Below are positions 58,701 to 64,000 of a DNA stretch of 64,000 nt, in pieces. The stretch covers positions 4,971,001 to 5,035,000 of the forward strand of contig NC_092671.1 of NCBI RefSeq assembly GCF_964355755.1. Direction: 5' to 3'. The notes under the pieces were generated by a model. That model was not told where the DNA came from. It did no database searches and saw only the letters and a list, made by a program, of their open reading frames with translations. Position numbers and translations under genes: made by a program. Source of the stretch: Antedon mediterranea (lineage: Eukaryota; Echinodermata; Crinoidea; Comatulida; Antedonidae). The stretch's first letter is position 1. Every line of letters begins with the position of its first letter.

Positions 58701-61700
58701 ATACCACCATTTATTTTAGTGCTTTTAGTTTCTTGTGTCTCTGATCATGGTAAAATAATTTAACTGTTATTTCACCATGCTCTAATCATGGACCTATAAT
58801 TTATAGGTCCATGCTCTTATCAATAGAAGCTACCCTATAGGGGCATAATGTACTTCTCCTACTACTGTACCTACTGTACTACCAGCAAAAAATATAGAAA
58901 TGATTTATGTCTACATATGCTGGCTAATTGAAAAGTGTGAAAGCCTCCTTCCACTATTGTTATTAGCACAACTTGAACAATACAATGATGTGTAGCCACA
59001 AGAAATAAATTGGTGCGGTTTTGTGAAGTGAACAATATCTGTTCAAGCCACTGGGAAAGTGGTCAAGTTGAAATGTTGCCAACCGTACTAGTGGCTACGG
59101 CCCTGCTATAAAAGTGAGAATTAGTGTCAATTTTTGGTAAAATTACTTTTCAGTCTAATAGCAAATTACCAGTATGAATCACATGTTGTTTCGCGTGACG
59201 ACCCAGGAAAGATAACAGAATACCTATTCGCAACATAAAAATCAAATAGAAGTAATGTTAGACTTGTTCTAGAATCAAACTTTGTTAAAACATTTTAAAT
59301 TATAGAACCATTGTTTAGTGTTTCATTGCATATAATATATGGGCATAAGTACTGTAACTATATAGTTACTGTACATGAACAAGAAGAGTTTAAATAGAGT
59401 TTACAGTTCTGTATGCAGTAGAACCCCTCTTTAGACATCCCCCATTCAAGGGGCATGCTTTTATGTAATAAAAGGACACTTCTATCGAAGGGAAAAACTT
59501 TCCTGTTAACAAATAAAAGAAGTATATGGTTTTTAACACTAGCCAGTCCATGGGACACCCATATTAAAAAGAGGATGCTTTGTTAGGTCCCAAAGGTGTA
59601 ATAGGGATTCTATTGTATCTTGGTGGTTATGATGCTTGGCTACCACTCTAATGGTCGTGGGTTCAAGTCTCGTCACATGTCAGGATTTTTTCTAAGGACA
59701 AAATTACAACACCCCTCCCAAAGACTTTGTTTATGTAGAGCATCTTGTGTATATGTTTGTCTTGTGAACCTCTGAGGGTCCCTAATGATCAGCAATTGCT
59801 TGATGGATCATCCTCATTAAATATGGTGTAAAAAAATATATATATAGAAACTATAGACATTTATTAACAGAATACTAGTGTGGTACGCATTGACATGAAG
59901 TAAAATGATAAATACATTTACTTACAGCCATTAGCAAAATACCTATGATGTGTGGAAACCAAGTTATTTACAATACTATTCATGAATGTAGGAATCGTAC
60001 TCATGTAATACATTATGATTATATATTAGTTTTTATAACATAATAACATTTTTCAAACTGTATGAGACCGAGAAGTCTATATATTTGAGATTTAACCAAA
60101 ATAAATGAAAGAATTTACATAAGTTATGATGATAAGCATTACATTTTATTTTGTGAAACAATTACGGTATATAGATACATATGAAATTGGTGAAATTAAG
60201 TGATCCACATTATTCAAGCAAACAAACATGATTATATCATCAAAATGAAAATGGTTGTAAGACAAAAAAAAAGAAAACTCTATTAGGTTTAAAATCCCTT
60301 GAGTACTTTATTGTATGATAAAATGATAAATGAGATTATAGTATTATGGTATAAAAGTATAGTATAGTTATTAAAACATAATTAATATTATCGTGCTTAA
60401 AAAAATTAATATCTTTCAAAGCTAAGTAATTATGCAATTAAAATTACTCAAAGGTCAAATTAAGGTCATATTCTCATGTTTGTTGCTTAGAATGACATGA
60501 GAATTCAAGCGACTTGTAACCAAATTGCATAGAGAATGAGATTACTGTATTCATTTCCATAGAGTTATTATATTACAACTAGAGTGTCAACTGCAACAAA
60601 ATCACTGCTTAAAAGGCGGTCCACCATTAAGACCAAATAGTAAAGAATATGGCTACATCATGTTTGCCAATCAGATGCTAGTTTGAAGCCACTATGGTAA
60701 ACGCCTTTAGAACGCAACAGTATAAAAATGTTACCAGATATAAACATTTCAGGATTTTTTACAAAAACAACTATTCATTTTGTCATTAAAAATATCATTT
60801 TATAAAAACTGGGGTCTACTGAATTTTTAACAAAGTTGTTATTATTTTTTATTATTTTTAAATCCAAAGGCAACTTGCTGAACAAAAATCAATGCTGTGG
60901 TTTAAAATTAAAAAATGTAATCAAAACAATAAAGTAAACCAGAAAAAAAAAAGTGTTATCATTTTGAAGAATTCTTCCCTGTTCTTAACATTTTCAAATT
61001 CTAGTTGTATAATACATTTTTAATATGATTTATGCATTTCTTGAATACCATATTAATATAGTAAATAGAAAAAAGGCTGTCCAAGGTTTTCTATTCATTA
61101 AGTGCTTAATTGTAGTTCAGACTATTTGTTATTTAATATTCTGATAATTCACTAGATAAATATTAAAAAGTATATTTTTATATAGTACAGGGATACAGAG
61201 AAATATCCACATTTCATTTTTTCATTTCAGTTTTTTTGTTAAAATGTATCATTTGTATTCCTAGCAGTAAATTTATCTGCAGCAGAGGGTGCAAGTACAA
61301 TGAACAGAATGTCTTCTATATCAGCATTAACTCCTAAAAAGCTAGCTATGATTGTGTTTTGTGATACACAATAGGTTGTGTACACAATCAGATCTGAACA
61401 ATGATATGCAAGTGGTTAATTTAATCTTGTTTGTCCTTGCTTTTCATTCATTTTAAGTTAATTAAACTGATTAGCACAGCTCAGTAGCATTTTTGTTTTT
61501 AAAATACGGTTTTTGTGGGTGTTAATTGAACACATTTTGTATAAAGGCAACACTAACTAAAGTCACCAACAAATTAAGAATTAGAAATTAAGGTTATCAA
61601 ACATGAATAATATGGTGCTTGTTCCTTTTCAAGGACCTGAACACCATCGTAAAAATAATTTGTATACAGTATAATAAAATGGAAAAGAGTGATATGATAC

Positions 61701-62824
61701 GATATTGTTAATCATTTAATCATTCAATGATCATTTAACACCATGGAGTTAGAAACTACTTCCCATCCATGCAAAAACCAACAGCATTACAATTCAAATA
61801 AAAAAAATTGACAATAAAAAGAAGAATCTGTGAATTCTGTAATTCTGAGATATTTACATCATTATATCATACATTTCGCAGATATGGCTAATCTTTTTAA
61901 ATCAATTTTTTAAATAAAAAAAACCTGTTATTTTGCATTACAATACAGAAATCTGATCATTATAATTTTAATTTGGGGTACAGGTAATCACTTAGTAGTT
62001 GAACATTACAGTTCATCGCACATATCCAACAGCTCAATTAATTAACTAGTGAAACTTTGACCCCCGTTGCTAACAATGTAGACAACATGGTTGTGATATT
62101 AAGGGCTTTTGATACTGCTTGATGGATTGAATTGACCCTTAAGTCCTGTTTCTATGAGTAGAAGGATACTGCTTTTTAAGGGTCTACACAAAAAAAAGCA
62201 ATCTTAAAAAACATTTTTAAAGATCCCAAATTGATTGAATATTCGTAAAATTATATGTATCAGTACAACCACTCCTTTAGGCATACAGTACCTACTGTAT
62301 TCAGTGAAAACTTTCCCATGAAGTGAAAGAAGAAAATTATGTTTTAGTTCTACAATCCCTATTCAGGGGACACCCCTATTATTACTATTAAGGATATAAT
62401 TTGTTGGGTTCCCGAAGGTGTCCCCTTGATAAAGGTTTTTTTTTTTCGTTATTTTATATTTTATGACACTGACAGTATCAAAACAAAAACAGGACCGACG
62501 CAGCGATAACACACACAGAAACAAAAAAACAGATTCGGCAATAAACAATTCAAGTGCAATTTGATAGTTGATAGAGGTTTTACTGAATGCTATAGATACC
62601 ATATTTCAAATACCTATGAATATTTCTTTATTTTATATCTCTATATTAATAATAAATATGTATTATGTGGCTGTGATGAGTCTATTGAGTAAGAGATACA
62701 CGTACAATAGTGTGAATCGGTTGTTATGCTTTATTGTCGTTTATTTGTACAATTTATTTTTTATATTTTTCAGAATCCAGAAAGAGCTTGCCGAAATAAC
62801 CCTAGACCCACCACCAAATTGCAG
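52736..62824 (+). CDS. UBE2E: UBE2E-class ubiquitin-conjugating enzyme, first two coding exons (runs off right edge)
   Basis: Exon 52736-52947 begins MPNERNTNNRTPNGAQATGS. It encodes a ~70-residue Ser/Asn/Gly-rich N-terminal extension ending SARR. Exon 62774-62824 encodes IQKELAEITLDPPPNC, the start of the UBC fold, identical or nearly so to vertebrate UBE2E1-3. The 9.8-kb intron has GT-AG borders and splits an Arg codon; the second donor splits the following Ser codon. The catalytic cysteine and most of the UBC domain lie beyond the window. UBE2E enzymes are class III E2s that work with RING E3s and are nuclear-imported when ubiquitin-charged. The extension is the class hallmark, although its sequence is not conserved. 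Confidence 0.9.
54402..54479. mobile_element. ~78-bp MITE with CCGTAAAACCTTGAA ends
   Basis: The left end GCCGTAAAACCTTGAAGCCC is answered by TTTTCAAGGTTTAACAGT on the right. Related ends occur near 25440-25498, 43747-43790 and 63676-63712, so it is a dispersed family. Confidence 0.55.
54823..54853. repeat. hairpin, same family as 9932-9964
   Basis: CAGGGAGTTGTTATT followed by a near-complement ending TTCCCTG. Confidence 0.5.
56967..57473. repeat. 46-bp minisatellite, 11 copies
   Basis: The unit contains ACCAGATTGAGTTATGCCTG, then TACTCTTTTACTGCAGTA and CGCTTAGA. Copies are nearly identical (mostly C/T changes), so the array is recently expanded. It lies in UBE2E intron 1. Confidence 0.95.
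58787..58813. repeat. 27-bp palindrome
   Basis: CATGGACCTATAA and its complement TTATAGGTCCATG around a single central base. Function unknown. Confidence 0.4.
59416..59615. mobile_element. ~200-bp Tigger/pogo-like MITE
   Basis: Left end CAGTAGAACCCCTCTTTAGA, right end AGGGATTCTATTG then TA. The ends are imperfect inverted copies. Relatives lie near 41237 and 62340. Confidence 0.5.
59622..59835 (+). mobile_element. tRNA-derived SINE
   Basis: The head TGGTGGTTATGATGCTTGGC carries A-box-like sequence, and GGGTTCAAGTCTC is a good Pol III B box. A ~150-bp unrelated body follows, ending CATTAAATATGGTGTAAAAA. This is the standard SINE layout. The tRNA part is 5'-truncated and cannot be a functional tRNA. 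Confidence 0.65.
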
Positions 62825-64000
62825 GTATGGAATTTTGTTTTAAATTTTTATGAAAAACACTTTTTTATTATAATAATTCTTTATACATTTTATTAATTCC
62901 AATATACAATATTTGAGAAGTTTAAAAAATGTTAACATAAACAGCAGATTTTTATTTTATATTTTTAAGTGAGCTGTTTTATTTTCATTTATTTTGAAAT
63001 GTATTATTTATTACTCTTTTCGTTAAAATTATTATTATTGCTGGTATTCAATAATAATTGAAACGGTATCACTGAAGGTCAGTTTTCTTTCGGACCAATC
63101 TGACCATTAAAGCTGGAGTGATGATTACGTTCATACAACTGTCAAAATATTTAATCCTTGCAAGCCAAGTACAATTGAGTGTGAAATAAATGAAGATTAT
63201 CACGTTTAAATTGCAGTTTGCAACTGTTCCATAAAAAAATGAACTTTCCAATTCAGTTTATAATAAAGTTTACTAATGTCAACAACAAGTCAATGAGTAC
63301 TAAATGTTAGAAGACAATTTTCAGTAAAGGCAAAATTACACAGACGAGCGGTAACATTAATAAAAATGTAGAATCTATGTTGTTCCTTCTGACCATTCAC
63401 ACACAACAGAGAGCGGACAGGTGGTTTCCATTCACAGGATAGATACAGCTTCTACATGGGACGAGCTACGCGGTTTTTCGCTTAGCGTTACTACTATAAG
63501 TACTGTAATTTTAGTTTCAAGTCTTGATACAGATCTTTCGATTTGCCACGACCAATGTACATCATGTTAGTTCATTGCGCACATGCGGAAATATGATTGG
63601 AGCGTGTGCCCTCGCTCCCTACCTTGACACAGTTGGGGAGCAGCCCAGGCGATGACCGACAACACATAAATTGACCTGAAGCCCATGGGCTTCTTTTTTA
63701 GGTTTTACAGTATTTATTTGTCAGGAGCAAGTAACTGGCATCGGCCCAAATAGAACAAATTTGCTTTTATTCCATCATAAACACTTACAATTAACAATTT
63801 ACATAAATGCTAAAATTAGTACAAAATCATTGTGTATACAGTTTTTAATATGTTGGTTTACTGTATAAAAATATTGACATTACTATACAATAGATTTATC
63901 CTATTCATTATCGTCTTCAGCACTTTTAAATGCACATACTTTCTGTTCACTTTGAAGTACATAAAATAACTAATATATTAATATTTTTTCTGAATAATAA
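62825..64000. other. UBE2E intron 2 (incomplete), no further exon seen
   Basis: AT-rich. A MITE end of the CCGTAAAACC family lies at about 63676-63712. The next UBE2E exon (following the PPPNC codons) was not found before the edge. Confidence 0.45.

Larger units (their letters stand above)
52948..62773. other. 9.8-kb UBE2E intron 1 with scattered repeats
   Basis: Holds a MITE at 54402-54479, a hairpin at 54823-54853, the 46-bp minisatellite at 56967-57473, a palindrome at 58787-58813, a Tigger-like element at 59416-59615, a SINE at 59622-59835 and a related fragment near 62340-62430. The rest is AT-rich with no gene. Confidence 0.6.

Noticed and set aside
59622-59690. tRNA gene
   Set aside because: B box is present, but the acceptor stem and 5' part are missing and a SINE body and tail follow.

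Overview
The window looks like animal nuclear DNA from a marine deuterostome invertebrate, most likely an echinoderm. The base composition is AT-rich. Genes are split by short to long GT-AG introns, and the intergenic DNA is full of short palindromic repeats and 'TAGGCCTA'-rich filler. Several transposons have long inverted ends built of ~16-bp tandem units, a layout known from sea-urchin TU/foldback elements. No species can be named from sequence alone.

Left part (1-15.2 kb): the 5' end of a minus-strand gene with a tentative death-effector-like domain (1-1140), a minus-strand C2H2 zinc-finger gene (4703-5967) and a minus-strand GT92-family glycosyltransferase (10287-11690). Repeats fill the gaps. 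The exon start and upstream intron of the zinc-finger gene recur 7 kb away (12938-14900). That second copy is interrupted by two inverted-repeat elements, and the uninterrupted copy acts as a natural empty-site control.

Transposon (15258-22959): a 7.7-kb PIF/Harbinger element with 50-bp terminal inverted repeats and a TTA target duplication. It carries an apparently intact two-exon DDE transposase (+) and an intact three-exon MADF-BESS accessory protein (-). A 2.3-kb foldback-like element (about 20061-22398) sits inside it. The right end lies only ~170 bp upstream of the next gene's start codon.

Right part (23-64 kb): conserved cellular genes. STRAP/Unrip is on + (7 exons, 332 aa). A RING/B-box/coiled-coil/NHL-type TRIM gene on - has one apparent frameshift. 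An FKBP14-like ER prolyl isomerase is on - (4 exons, 209 aa, HDEL end). A complete 18-exon NBR1 selective-autophagy receptor is on - (1030 aa; PB1, ZZ, FW, LIR, UBA). The first two coding exons of a UBE2E-class ubiquitin-conjugating enzyme on + run off the right edge. NBR1 and UBE2E are head to head; STRAP and TRIM converge. A 3.2-kb foldback element with a 30-bp minisatellite core fills NBR1 intron 5, and a decayed LINE lies at 30.3-31.7 kb. The genes are unrelated neighbours, not an operon, although TRIM, NBR1 and UBE2E all belong broadly to ubiquitin biology.

The most unusual signal is a set of inverted-terminal-array elements (6896-8125, 13037-13752, 13921-14722, 20061-22398, and a fragment near 1291-1745). 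Their terminal tandem units are unrelated in sequence, yet several share internal modules.
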